Below the pieces are notes generated by a model. That model had not been told where the DNA came from. It saw only the letters and a program-made list of their open reading frames with translations, and did no database searches. This document shows, one piece after another, positions 17,432 to 26,750 of a stretch of 64,000 nt of DNA. The stretch spans positions 928,501 to 992,500 of the forward strand of contig NZ_UAWH01000014.1 in NCBI RefSeq assembly GCF_900447045.1, in the 5' to 3' direction. This DNA comes from Clostridium paraputrificum. GTDB taxonomy: Bacteria > Bacillota > Clostridia > Clostridiales > Clostridiaceae. A program made the translations under genes and the position numbers. The stretch's first letter is position 1, and every line of letters starts with the position of its first letter.

Positions 17432-18340
17432 GTGGATAGGGTTTCTTTTAATAATGTTACAAAGGAATTTAAAAATAAAACTGTATTAAAAGGTGTTTCT
17501 TTTAATATAGAAGCAGGAGATATCTATGGTTTAATTGGTGAAAATGGAGCAGGTAAAACCACTCTTTTAAAGCTTATAGTTAATTTGTTAAAGCCAACAA
17601 GTGGAAATATACAAGTACTAGGAAAAGAGATTAAGAAAGATAGTTATGATTATTTAAGAAATATTGGAGCTTTAATAGATGAGCCTGTATTTTATAAAAA
17701 GTTAACTCTTTATGAAAACTTTAAGGTACATTGTGAATACTTAGGGTTTTATGATGAGGAAAAGTTAGAAAGTGTATTGAAAAGGGTAGGTCTTCATAAT
17801 AAGAAGGATAGGAAAATTAAAGAATTATCCTTTGGAGAAAAGCAAAGACTAGCTATTGCTTATGCACTTATAACAGAACCAGAGCTTTTAATCTTAGATG
17901 AGCCAACTAACGGACTAGATACTATTGCAATAGTTGAACTAAGAGAGATTTTATTAAAACTTAACAGAGAGTTTAATACTACAATAATAATATCAAGTCA
18001 TGCTATTAATGAACTTGAAACACTAGTGAATAAGGTAATGTTTTTAAAGAATGGAGAAATAGTTGAAGATGGATTACTAGAAGAGGTAAAGGAAAAGTGT
18101 TCAGTTTATATTGAAATTGAAGTTGAGGATTATTCAAAGGCTTTAGCTATTTTGGAAAAAGAATTAAATATAATAAATATGAAGCTTATAAATAAGGGTA
18201 CTATTATAGTTTATGAAGCTTTAGAGGAAAGAAAAAAGATATTAAGCACTTTGGTAAAAAGTGATGTAGAGGTATTATCCTTTAATATGGTTCAAATCTC
18301 CCTAGAGGAATATTTCATAAAAAAGGTAAGGGGGATTTAA
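17432..18340 (+). CDS. ABC transporter ATP-binding protein, BcrA-like
   Basis: This 302-residue ATPase has Walker A GENGAGKTT, signature LSFGEKQRL and Walker B LLILDEPTNGLD, plus a C-terminal extension of about 80 residues typical of BcrA/CcmA-type drug or peptide exporters. The start is GTG with GGAGG seven bases upstream; no ATG is nearby. The permease gene begins directly after its stop. With the two-component genes upstream it forms a likely antimicrobial-peptide resistance or export operon. The compound is unknown. Confidence 0.85.
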   Translation: MDRVSFNNVTKEFKNKTVLKGVSFNIEAGDIYGLIGENGAGKTTLLKLIVNLLKPTSGNIQVLGKEIKKDSYDYLRNIGALIDEPVFYKKLTLYENFKVHCEYLGFYDEEKLESVLKRVGLHNKKDRKIKELSFGEKQRLAIAYALITEPELLILDEPTNGLDTIAIVELREILLKLNREFNTTIIISSHAINELETLVNKVMFLKNGEIVEDGLLEEVKEKCSVYIEIEVEDYSKALAILEKELNIINMKLINKGTIIVYEALEERKKILSTLVKSDVEVLSFNMVQISLEEYFIKKVRGI

Positions 18341-19027
18341 ATGTTTAATTTAATGAAGATAGAATTTAAGAAGAACAAAATAAAGAGTGATATTTTTGGA
18401 GTGATTTTAGCCAATATTGCTATATTTATTGCATCAACAATTACTGCTATATTAGTTGGTTTTAAAGATGTTTCCCAAGAAAATGTGATCTACTATCATA
18501 TAGAACAAATTGTACAGGTAACAGTAGTTATATTTTCTGTTTATGGTGCAATACTAGTGGGTAACTTAGTAGGTGATGAATTTAATGATGGCACAGTAAA
18601 AACACTATTTTTATATCCTCAAGCTAGAGGAAGAATATTATTAGCTAAGGTTTGTACTGTTATAGCCTTTGTTGTTTTAAGTATAATATTTACCTTAGGA
18701 TTGCAACTAATTTTATTCTTAGTAAGTAATAGGGTATTTAGTTTTTATGTAGGCTTAGGATACAACTATATTGTAAGCAGGCCAATTATTTATCTTATGG
18801 GAATAATATCAGCTATAGGCTTTGTGCTTTTAGCTACATTTATATCCTATAAGAGCAAGTCAACATTGTTAACAGTGTTAGTTATACTTTTAGTATCTGG
18901 AAAGAGTTATGCTGATAGGCTTGGAACAACAAGCACTTTAAATACTGTTTTTCCAATTATTATATTTATCATAGGAATTTTATCTTATATATATGTAGCT
19001 AAAAATCTTAATGAGATAGATGTGTAG
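18341..19027 (+). CDS. ABC-2-type permease
   Basis: This is a 228-residue membrane protein with six predicted spans, the usual size for the BcrB/NatB group. It starts at the base after the stop of the ATPase gene and is therefore its membrane partner. The loop GDEFNDGTVKTLFLYPQARGR between spans 2 and 3 is the conserved coupling segment of ABC-2 permeases that contacts the ATPase. It most likely forms the export channel of the operon. Confidence 0.8.
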   Translation: MFNLMKIEFKKNKIKSDIFGVILANIAIFIASTITAILVGFKDVSQENVIYYHIEQIVQVTVVIFSVYGAILVGNLVGDEFNDGTVKTLFLYPQARGRILLAKVCTVIAFVVLSIIFTLGLQLILFLVSNRVFSFYVGLGYNYIVSRPIIYLMGIISAIGFVLLATFISYKSKSTLLTVLVILLVSGKSYADRLGTTSTLNTVFPIIIFIIGILSYIYVAKNLNEIDV

Positions 19028-19037
19028 GAGGAAAAAT

Positions 19038-19433
19038 ATGAGACACTTTAATAGAAAATATTTATTTTTCATAATAAGCTTCATTTTTATATTAGGATTT
19101 TTAGCTGTTAAATATATGGCATCTCTTACACTGAAGTGTGTAGCTAACTTTGACAAGTCAATTACACTAAATTCTCATTATATATTAACTAATACCTCTA
19201 CAAAAGAATATAAAGTAATTACAAAGGAAACTTCAGAGGTAGTTATTTCTGAATATATTAATTCATATAAAATAAGTGGATATAATATCTATTTAAAACA
19301 AACACCTAGAGATGGCACTAAAACAAACTATTGGGTTATATGTGATGATAAAATTATAGGTCCTATGGATAATGCTGCACTTTACTCTAAATATAAGGTT
19401 GATTCTAATACTTTTGAAAAAATAACACCTTAA
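19038..19433 (+). CDS. Small signal-anchored protein, DUF3997-like
   Basis: This 131-residue protein has an N-terminal hydrophobic anchor at about 9-27 and then a beta-rich domain outside the membrane. The region NYWVICDDKIIGPMDNAALY resembles DUF3997-type clostridial proteins, whose role is unknown. It starts at ATG 19038 with AGGAGG seven bases before it, ten bases after the permease stop, and so is the last gene of the exporter operon. It could help sense or bind the exported compound. No terminator is obvious directly after it. Confidence 0.5.
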   Translation: MRHFNRKYLFFIISFIFILGFLAVKYMASLTLKCVANFDKSITLNSHYILTNTSTKEYKVITKETSEVVISEYINSYKISGYNIYLKQTPRDGTKTNYWVICDDKIIGPMDNAALYSKYKVDSNTFEKITP

Positions 19434-19602
19434 GAGTTATCAAAGTATATTTAATTATCGTCTTTATTCCAAACTTATGTGGCTAGTATTTTTTTATTTA
19501 GAGAAGTAATAATAATTTATTCTTTATTAGTTAATCCTATTAATAAATGATTAAGAAAAAAATCTCTTGTTGCTAGGTTTTTAAAATGATGATAAAATTA
19601 AC

Positions 19603-19631
19603 TTGAGGGCAAGAGAAAACGTTATCATAAA
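19603..19631 (+). promoter_or_regulatory. Candidate promoter with a CcpA cre-like site
   Basis: TTGAGG, a 17-base spacer and CATAAA lie just upstream of the small gene at 19649. Inside the spacer, AGAAAACGTTATCA (19614-19627) matches the catabolite-repression cre consensus except at the outer left positions. Both matches are imperfect. Confidence 0.4.
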
Positions 19632-19648
19632 TATGGGAGGGACATAAT

Positions 19649-19789
19649 ATGAAGAAAGATGAAAAGTTAAATGAACAAGTATTAAATGGTGAAGTAAACG
19701 AAGGTGTACAAAGTCAAGGAGTAGTAGATGACGGGGTAAAGGACCAAGCTACTATATTAAAGGAATATGAGGATACTTTAGGATATTAA
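19649..19789 (+). CDS. 46-residue acidic peptide, unknown
   Basis: An ATG with GGGAGGG at good spacing opens 46 codons: MKKDEKLNEQVLNGEVNE at the start, rich in Asp, Glu, Val and Gln, ending EDTLGY. It has no membrane span and no cysteines. It has its own candidate promoter and a strong terminator immediately after, so it is probably a real short gene. No family is recognised; a small acidic regulator, antitoxin or spore-associated peptide are possible. Confidence 0.5.
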   Translation: MKKDEKLNEQVLNGEVNEGVQSQGVVDDGVKDQATILKEYEDTLGY

Positions 19790-19812
19790 TTAGGGTAATA
19801 AGGTATAAAGAT

Positions 19813-19842
19813 AGAGAAATTGCAAAGCAATTTCTCTTTTTT
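19813..19842 (+). terminator. Terminator after the small acidic peptide gene
   Basis: AGAGAAATTGC pairs with GCAATTTCTCT around a three-base loop, followed by six Ts. It is a clear intrinsic terminator. Confidence 0.85.
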
Positions 19843-19895
19843 ACTGTCTAGGAAAGTATAAAATTTCAATTAGCTATAAATCAAAGGTATTATTA
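19841..19895 (+). repeat. Upstream module of the dispersed repeat (copy A)
   Basis: This stretch, including CTAGGAAAGTATAAAATTT, closely matches 45541-45600. In both places it is followed by part of the same structured element, so it appears to be a true upstream module of that repeat. Confidence 0.55.
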
Positions 19896-19956
19896 CATTT
19901 TCATATTAAAAAATATAAAAAAGGATAGTAATTTTATAATTTCCTTACCTTTAATA

Positions 19957-20037
19957 CGTGTGGGGTGAATATTTGTTTCCATGTGACTTGGAGCTTGCGA
20001 CGGAACAAGGGAAATAAATATCCGCCACACCTTTTTT
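19957..20037 (+). repeat. Dispersed structured repeat, copy A
   Basis: The outer arms GTGTGG and CCACAC continue into AATATTT/AAATA-type pairing and enclose a core with CATGTGACTTGGAG and GACGGAACAAGG. Six Ts follow the right arm. The core matches 48597-48654 at nearly every position and the reverse complement of 36927-36992. It may act as a terminator for the plus strand, but core conservation suggests more than a simple hairpin. Confidence 0.65.
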
Positions 20038-20038
20038 A

Positions 20039-20911
20039 TTAATTTACTGATAAAAATTGTTCTGTAAGTTCCTTATTATTGTAAAGTGTTATTGCATTTT
20101 GTATAATCTGAACATTAAAATTTCTAGCTATTAATTGTTCACCATCAACATTACATACAATATCTTCATCAGTTTTTATTATTAATGAATCACTTTTTCC
20201 TTTATGTATAATTGGTGATTTTTCATGACTACCTTTAATTAGTTTTAAGAAAAGGCTAGGAATTCTTAATTTTGATATTTTTTTAGCAAAGTAAATATCA
20301 AAAAGACCATCACTAAGTTCTGCATTTGGTGCAATCTTGTAACCTCCACCATAATATTTTCCATTACATATGGCTAGCAAGGTGAACTTGTCCTTTATTT
20401 GAGAGTTATTTAAGTTAAACTCAAGGTCCTTATATTTATACTTAAAGAAAGTATAAAGAATACTTATGTTATAAATTTGAGATGCTGGAATTTTAGTCTT
20501 TTTCATTATGCTTACATTGTTAGCAACATCAGCATCAATTCCAATACAAGCTATATTTATAAAATATCTATCATTAATTTTTCCTATATCAATAGTTGGA
20601 GAAATCTCATCCATAGCCATAAGTACTCTATGAAAATCATTTCCGCTACCAGCTGGAAGAATCCCAAAAAGATTCTTAGAGCCAACAATACCATTTAATA
20701 CTTCGTTCATAGTACCATCTCCACCAACACTATAGATTATACCTCCTAAGTTTTCATATTCTCTTGCTATTTTTGTGGCATCATTAGGAGCTTTGGTAAA
20801 CCTTACAATGTAGTCTATATTTTCTTTATTGCATACTTCTTTTATCTTATTAAGTATTTTTAAACTTTTTCCTCCACCAGCAAATGGATTTACAATAAAT
20901 ACATGTGTCAT
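20039..20911 (-). CDS. Diacylglycerol/lipid kinase, DagK/YegS family
   Basis: This 290-residue cytoplasmic lipid kinase carries NPFAGGGKS near the start and GGDGTMNEVLNG, the nucleotide-binding motif of the diacylglycerol kinase catalytic domain, followed by GILPAGSGNDF. The C-terminal half holds GGGYKIAPNAELSDG, also conserved. It phosphorylates a lipid such as diacylglycerol using ATP. The ATG at 20911 was chosen because AAGGGGG lies upstream; a longer frame to 20980 has no site. The structured repeat lies right after its stop. Confidence 0.85.
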   Translation of the reverse strand: MTHVFIVNPFAGGGKSLKILNKIKEVCNKENIDYIVRFTKAPNDATKIAREYENLGGIIYSVGGDGTMNEVLNGIVGSKNLFGILPAGSGNDFHRVLMAMDEISPTIDIGKINDRYFINIACIGIDADVANNVSIMKKTKIPASQIYNISILYTFFKYKYKDLEFNLNNSQIKDKFTLLAICNGKYYGGGYKIAPNAELSDGLFDIYFAKKISKLRIPSLFLKLIKGSHEKSPIIHKGKSDSLIIKTDEDIVCNVDGEQLIARNFNVQIIQNAITLYNNKELTEQFLSVN

Positions 20912-21097
20912 AAAGTCCCCCTTATTTAAAAAGCTGTATATATTAAGTATATCATTATTGGTTATGTAGTATATATACAATAATGATAAAAATGAAGAGT
21001 ATAAGTGGTAGATGAATACATTGACTGGACTTTTATAAGAATATACAATTTAAGTATAAAATGCAATATTATGGGATGTAGAAGGGGGGATAATAGA

Positions 21098-21709
21098 ATG
21101 AGCACATTTAATAATAGTGATAGAATAAATCCAATATATACATGGCCAGTAATAATTATAGCAATTATACTATTTTGGCCGGTTGGTATTTACTTGATTT
21201 ATAAACGTACACAGATAAATAGAAAGACAATTTTAACTACTGGAAAAGGAGTAAGAATTGCTTCATACGTATGTTTCTTTATGATTTTTTGTGGGATTGT
21301 ATCCTTTGTTGATAGAGGGTGGGATTTATCTGATATAGTTTTAGCGCTATTCTTTTTAGTAGCTGGAGTAGTTCTATTTATGACGTCAAAAAAACTTTCA
21401 GTAAAAGCAGAAAAATATAGAAAGTATATTGCTATAGTAATAAATGGAGGAGAATGTAATTTAGTAAGAATTGCTGAAATAGCAAACTTAACTGTTAGAG
21501 AAGTAAGGGAAGATATAGATGATATGATAAGTTCAGGATATTTTCAAGGAGCTTATATTGATGAAAGGGAAAATGAATTAGTAATTCCATCACAAAAACC
21601 TAATAATGAGTACTATAAACCTAATGTTGTTGTTTGTAAGTGTTGTGGTGCTAGGAATATAGTTAAGGGTAGTGTAGGAAGATGTGAATACTGTGATTCT
21701 CCAATATAA
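21098..21709 (+). CDS. Membrane protein with winged-helix-like segment and zinc ribbon
   Basis: This 203-residue protein has three hydrophobic spans at about 14-32, 52-68 and 77-95. A helical stretch resembling a winged helix follows (LVRIAEIANLTVREVREDID), and the end is a zinc ribbon with CKCCGARN and CEYCDSPI. Similar proteins occur widely in clostridia without a known role. The ATG at 21098 has GGGGGG upstream. An upstream extension in frame has no site and looks non-coding. It stands alone ahead of the beta-glucosidase gene. Confidence 0.55.
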   Translation: MSTFNNSDRINPIYTWPVIIIAIILFWPVGIYLIYKRTQINRKTILTTGKGVRIASYVCFFMIFCGIVSFVDRGWDLSDIVLALFFLVAGVVLFMTSKKLSVKAEKYRKYIAIVINGGECNLVRIAEIANLTVREVREDIDDMISSGYFQGAYIDERENELVIPSQKPNNEYYKPNVVVCKCCGARNIVKGSVGRCEYCDSPI

Positions 21710-21763
21710 AAAGTACACGTCATTTTTTGACGGTAAAATCTCTAACTTTTAGTGATAGACTAA

Positions 21764-23269
<1,506 letters not shown>

Positions 23270-23354
23270 AATATACTCTACAATAGTCCTTCAATTGTTT
23301 TTTTGATGTTTAGATGATATAATGTCAAAAGAATTTATTGGAGGATTATTTTTT

Positions 23355-24083
23355 ATGGAATATATTTTAATGGTTTTATTTCAATATATTAGGGAACACT
23401 CAGATAATGATACTAATATCATTATTGCAAAGAAACTTATTAATAATATAGATAAAGTAAAGGATATGAATTTAGAGAGGTTTTCGGAATTATGTGCTTG
23501 TTCACCATCAACTGCAACAAGATTTTTTAGAGAAATTGGGTTGAAGAATTTCACAAATGTAAAGGCAATTCTAGAAATGCCTAGTGAAGTTTATAAATAT
23601 GAGGACTTTAGTCAGGAAGGCTATTATGAAAAGATAATAAATGGACTAATGGTTACAAGAAATAATTTATCTAATGATATTATAGAAAGATCAATTAAGT
23701 TAATAAAGGATGCCAAAAGAGTTATTATTTTTGGGTTTGAAAACAACCTAGCTATAACATTAGAATTTCAATGTAGAATGATGATGAAGGGAAAATACGT
23801 TGAAGTATTACCTATAAGTTCTGTAGATGAAGAAGTTTTGAAGTTAACCAATAAAGATTTAGCAATTTTTATTTCTTTTAAGGGAAATTATTTTACAATT
23901 GAAGATAATCAGAACATGGTATCTGAAATGAAGGGAAAAACTATTCTTATTACAGAAAATGAGAAAAATGAATTTACTAAGTATTTTGATTTAATACTTT
24001 TATGTGGGGATAATTCATTATATGGGGAAGGAATGTATTCTTTGTTATATATATTAAATACATTATGTGCCAACTATAAATAA
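23355..24083 (+). CDS. RpiR/MurR-family transcriptional regulator
   Basis: This 242-residue regulator has an N-terminal helix-turn-helix (MNLERFSELCACSPSTATRFFREIG, within about residues 38-62) and a C-terminal SIS domain (RVIIFGFENNLAITLEFQ and DLAIFISFKGNYF) that binds a phosphosugar. GGAGG lies before the ATG at 23355. It follows the GH1 gene on the same strand and probably controls it, with the signal being a 6-phospho-sugar. A terminator comes next. Confidence 0.8.
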   Translation: MEYILMVLFQYIREHSDNDTNIIIAKKLINNIDKVKDMNLERFSELCACSPSTATRFFREIGLKNFTNVKAILEMPSEVYKYEDFSQEGYYEKIINGLMVTRNNLSNDIIERSIKLIKDAKRVIIFGFENNLAITLEFQCRMMMKGKYVEVLPISSVDEEVLKLTNKDLAIFISFKGNYFTIEDNQNMVSEMKGKTILITENEKNEFTKYFDLILLCGDNSLYGEGMYSLLYILNTLCANYK

Positions 24084-24106
24084 ATACAGGTCAAAATTTA
24101 ACGTCT

Positions 24107-24134
24107 AAAGTTTAGCATATTTGTGCTAAACTTT
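24107..24134 (+). terminator. Terminator after the RpiR gene
   Basis: AAAGTTTAGCA pairs with TGCTAAACTTT around a six-base loop and runs into a stretch of Ts. It separates the GH1/RpiR unit from the esterase gene. Confidence 0.8.
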
Positions 24135-24151
24135 TTTTGATGATAAAAATA

Positions 24152-24174
24152 TTTTACTAAATATTTAGTGAAAA
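24152..24174. promoter_or_regulatory. LacI-type operator O1 before the esterase gene
   Basis: ACTAAATATTTAGT (24156-24169) is a perfect palindrome, extended to TTTTAC and GTGAAAA on the sides. It ends five bases before the ribosome site of the esterase gene, so a bound repressor would block transcription or its start. Related dyads precede four other units in the next 7 kb. Confidence 0.6.
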
Positions 24175-24190
24175 TAAGGAGGAGTATAAA

Positions 24191-25045
24191 ATGAATAATG
24201 AGAGAATTAAAATTAATGAAACAGCCTATTTAGACACATATATTCTTCATAACTCACAAGAATATAATGTTGGTAAGAAAAGACCATTAGTGGTTGTTTG
24301 TCCTGGTGGAGGATATGCATTTACAAGTGACAGAGAAGCAGAGCCAATAGCATTAAAGTTTAATAGTGTTGGATTGCATAGTGTTGTACTTTGGTATACT
24401 ACTGGAGATGTAAATAAAAATACACCAGAACATGCTTTAATAGAGCTTGCAAAATGTATGAAGATAGTAAAGGAAAATGCAGATAAGTGGCTTGTAGATA
24501 CTGAAAAAGTTATAGTATGTGGTTTCTCTGCAGGTGGGCATTTAGCTGCAAATTTAAGTGTAAATACGGTAAATCAAGAACTTGCAGATAAAGCGGGTGT
24601 TACCCTAGAAGATTTAAGGTTATGTGCATCTATTTTATGTTATACAGCAATTGAAGCGAATCCTACAGAACCAGGAGAGAAGGGATTTGGTAGCAAAATA
24701 TTTGACTTAAAATATAGCCAAAATGAAAGATTTTTTGGAGTTGACAACCCAACTGAAGAGGATTTAAATAAATTTAATCTAGTAAACAAAGTAAGCAAAG
24801 ATGTACCACCAACTTTTATGTGGCATACATTTGAAGATGTGTTGGTTGATGTATCTGGAATAATTAAGTATTCATTAGCTTTAAGAGAAAACAATGTTCC
24901 TTTTGAGCTTCATATTTTTGAAAAGGGTGAGCATGGACTTGCTTTGTGTGATAGAACAACAGCTAGAAAGGACAGTCATTTTAATAATCATGTAATACGT
25001 TGGTTTGATTTGTGTATGGAGTGGCTTTCAGATTATATAGATTAA
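24191..25045 (+). CDS. Alpha/beta-hydrolase, acetyl-esterase type
   Basis: This 284-residue cytoplasmic esterase of the acetyl-xylan-esterase/BD-FAE-like group has an oxyanion loop PGGGY at 38-42, nucleophile Ser113 in GFSAGG, an acid in FEDVLVD (Asp216 or Asp220) and His248 in GEHGL. It probably removes acetyl or other acyl groups from a carbohydrate. AGGAGG precedes the ATG. A LacI-type operator lies right at its start and a terminator behind it, placing it in the putative apiose/plant-glycoside regulon. No signal peptide is seen, so the substrate would be imported first. Confidence 0.75.
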   Translation: MNNERIKINETAYLDTYILHNSQEYNVGKKRPLVVVCPGGGYAFTSDREAEPIALKFNSVGLHSVVLWYTTGDVNKNTPEHALIELAKCMKIVKENADKWLVDTEKVIVCGFSAGGHLAANLSVNTVNQELADKAGVTLEDLRLCASILCYTAIEANPTEPGEKGFGSKIFDLKYSQNERFFGVDNPTEEDLNKFNLVNKVSKDVPPTFMWHTFEDVLVDVSGIIKYSLALRENNVPFELHIFEKGEHGLALCDRTTARKDSHFNNHVIRWFDLCMEWLSDYID

Positions 25046-25060
25046 TAAATATTTATAGAA

Positions 25061-25099
25061 AAAGAGTGTTATTACATAAGGGAATAGCACTCTTTTTTA
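25061..25099 (+). terminator. Terminator after the esterase gene
   Basis: AAAGAGTGTTATT pairs with AATAGCACTCTTT around a nine-base loop and is followed by Ts. Confidence 0.85.
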
Positions 25100-25132
25100 T
25101 ATATAAATACATATAAGGGGAGTTTATACAAT

Positions 25133-25150
25133 ATTTACTAAATATTAAGT
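25133..25150. promoter_or_regulatory. LacI-type operator O2
   Basis: ACTAAATATTAAGT (25137-25150) differs from the perfect dyad O1 at one position. It lies about 130 bases upstream of the EIIC promoter and could act as an auxiliary site for looping with O3. Confidence 0.45.
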
Positions 25151-25248
25151 TGATAAGAAAGCTTATATTAGTACTAAAATGTAGTTTTTTTCTAGTTAAA
25201 AGAGAATAATAGAAGAAAAAAGCATAAATTTAATAAAATTTAGTTTAA

Positions 25249-25305
25249 ATTTAGTAAATATTTATTTATAAAAAGGTTTACAAATTTAGAAATACCATTT
25301 ATAAT
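25249..25305 (+). promoter_or_regulatory. EIIC promoter with adjoining operator O3
   Basis: TTTACA (25277-25282), 17 bases and TATAAT (25300-25305) form a near-consensus sigma-A promoter. Just upstream, AGTAAATATTTATT (25253-25266) matches the LacI-type dyad at 12 of 14 positions. Confidence 0.6.
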
Positions 25306-25371
25306 TAGTATTGTAATAATTGATCAATTAAATAATTAGAAGAACTCATTTATAAATTTGGAGGGGTTAAG

Positions 25372-26664
25372 ATGAAAGACAAAGAACAAATTATGGACAA
25401 GGTTATGCTATTTGCTGAAAAGGTAAAAACTAACAACTATCTTTCTGCAATATCAAATGGGTTAATGATGTTGATGCCTTTATTAATGATTGGATCAATC
25501 GCTTTATTGTTAGCTGTATTGCCTATCGATGCATGGAAACAATTTTTAACTGATACAGGTATAAGAACTTATTTAATGGCGGCTTCAACACTAACAACTA
25601 GTCTTATTGCCTTATATGCATCTTTTACTGTGGCTTACTGTTTAGCTGAAAATTTAGGACAAAAAGCTATAGGTGCTGGATGTATATCGGCATTCTGCTT
25701 CTTAATTATTACTCCATTAGCTAACTTTGAAACTGGTAGCTATTTAGATATTGGTTGGCTTGGTGCTAAGGGATTATTTGGAGCTATGATAGTAGCTTTA
25801 ATTGCAGGTAGATTATATTGCTTGTTCCTTGATAAGAAAATAATAATTAAAATGCCAGAAAGTGTACCACCTGTAGTGTCAAATACTTTTGCGGGGTTAT
25901 TCCCAGCAATTATAGTAGGGTTCTTATTTGTATTTGTTGCTTTTGGATTCTCTTTAACTAAGTATGGTTCTTTTGCGGATTTTGTATATGGGATAATCGC
26001 AGCACCACTACAAAACCTATCTGGATCAATATGGTCATTATTATTTATTATATTAATTCAAATGGTGCTTTGGATATTTGGTCTACATGGTTCTTTAGTT
26101 GTAGGAAGTTTTATAAGTGCTTTATACTTACCAATGGATACAATGAATATGGAAGCTGTTATGGCAGGAGTTGCAAATTCTGATTTACCTAATATAATGG
26201 GTAAAACTTTCTATGGATTATTTGCAGGTATTGGTGGTGCTGGTGGTACTTTATCTCTTATATTTGTAATGCTTATATTTGCAAAAGCTAAACAACATAA
26301 GGCGATTGCTAAATTAACTGTTGGTCCTGGATGTTTTACAATTAATGAGCCTATAGTATTTGGGTTGCCTTTAATATTAAATCCAATTATGGCAATACCA
26401 TTTATAACTGTTCCATTAATTCAAACTTTAGTAGCTTACTTAGCGATTGCAGCTAATATAGTGCCAAGATTAAATGGAGTTCAAGTTCCTTTTGGTATGC
26501 CTATATTAGTAAATGGTGTACTTGCAGGTGGTTGGAAAGTAGCAGTTCTTCAAGTTGTCTTAATAGCTATAGGTATGTTAGTTTATTTCCCATTCTTCAA
26601 AGTATTAGATAAACAAGCTTTAAAGAGTGAAGAAGTTTCATCTGAAGAAACATTAGTGCAATAG
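25372..26664 (+). CDS. PTS EIIC, cellobiose/lactose family
   Basis: This 430-residue membrane permease subunit starts with the MDKVMLFAEKVKTNNYLSAI pattern of CelB-type EIIC proteins and has about ten spans with GIGGAGGTL and FTINEPIVFGLPLILNP, the sugar-binding loop. It moves a beta-linked disaccharide or glycoside across the membrane while EIIB phosphorylates it. No EIIA or EIIB gene is present in this window, so it must borrow them. A good promoter and two operators precede it, and the isomerase and hydrolase genes follow in the same direction. Confidence 0.85.
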   Translation: MKDKEQIMDKVMLFAEKVKTNNYLSAISNGLMMLMPLLMIGSIALLLAVLPIDAWKQFLTDTGIRTYLMAASTLTTSLIALYASFTVAYCLAENLGQKAIGAGCISAFCFLIITPLANFETGSYLDIGWLGAKGLFGAMIVALIAGRLYCLFLDKKIIIKMPESVPPVVSNTFAGLFPAIIVGFLFVFVAFGFSLTKYGSFADFVYGIIAAPLQNLSGSIWSLLFIILIQMVLWIFGLHGSLVVGSFISALYLPMDTMNMEAVMAGVANSDLPNIMGKTFYGLFAGIGGAGGTLSLIFVMLIFAKAKQHKAIAKLTVGPGCFTINEPIVFGLPLILNPIMAIPFITVPLIQTLVAYLAIAANIVPRLNGVQVPFGMPILVNGVLAGGWKVAVLQVVLIAIGMLVYFPFFKVLDKQALKSEEVSSEETLVQ

Positions 26665-26750
26665 TGTTCAAAATATAAAATAATAGAAAATAAGAGTTTG
26701 AGGCTGTCTTTAGCTGAAAACTCTTATTAATTATAGAGGAGAGGTAATTT

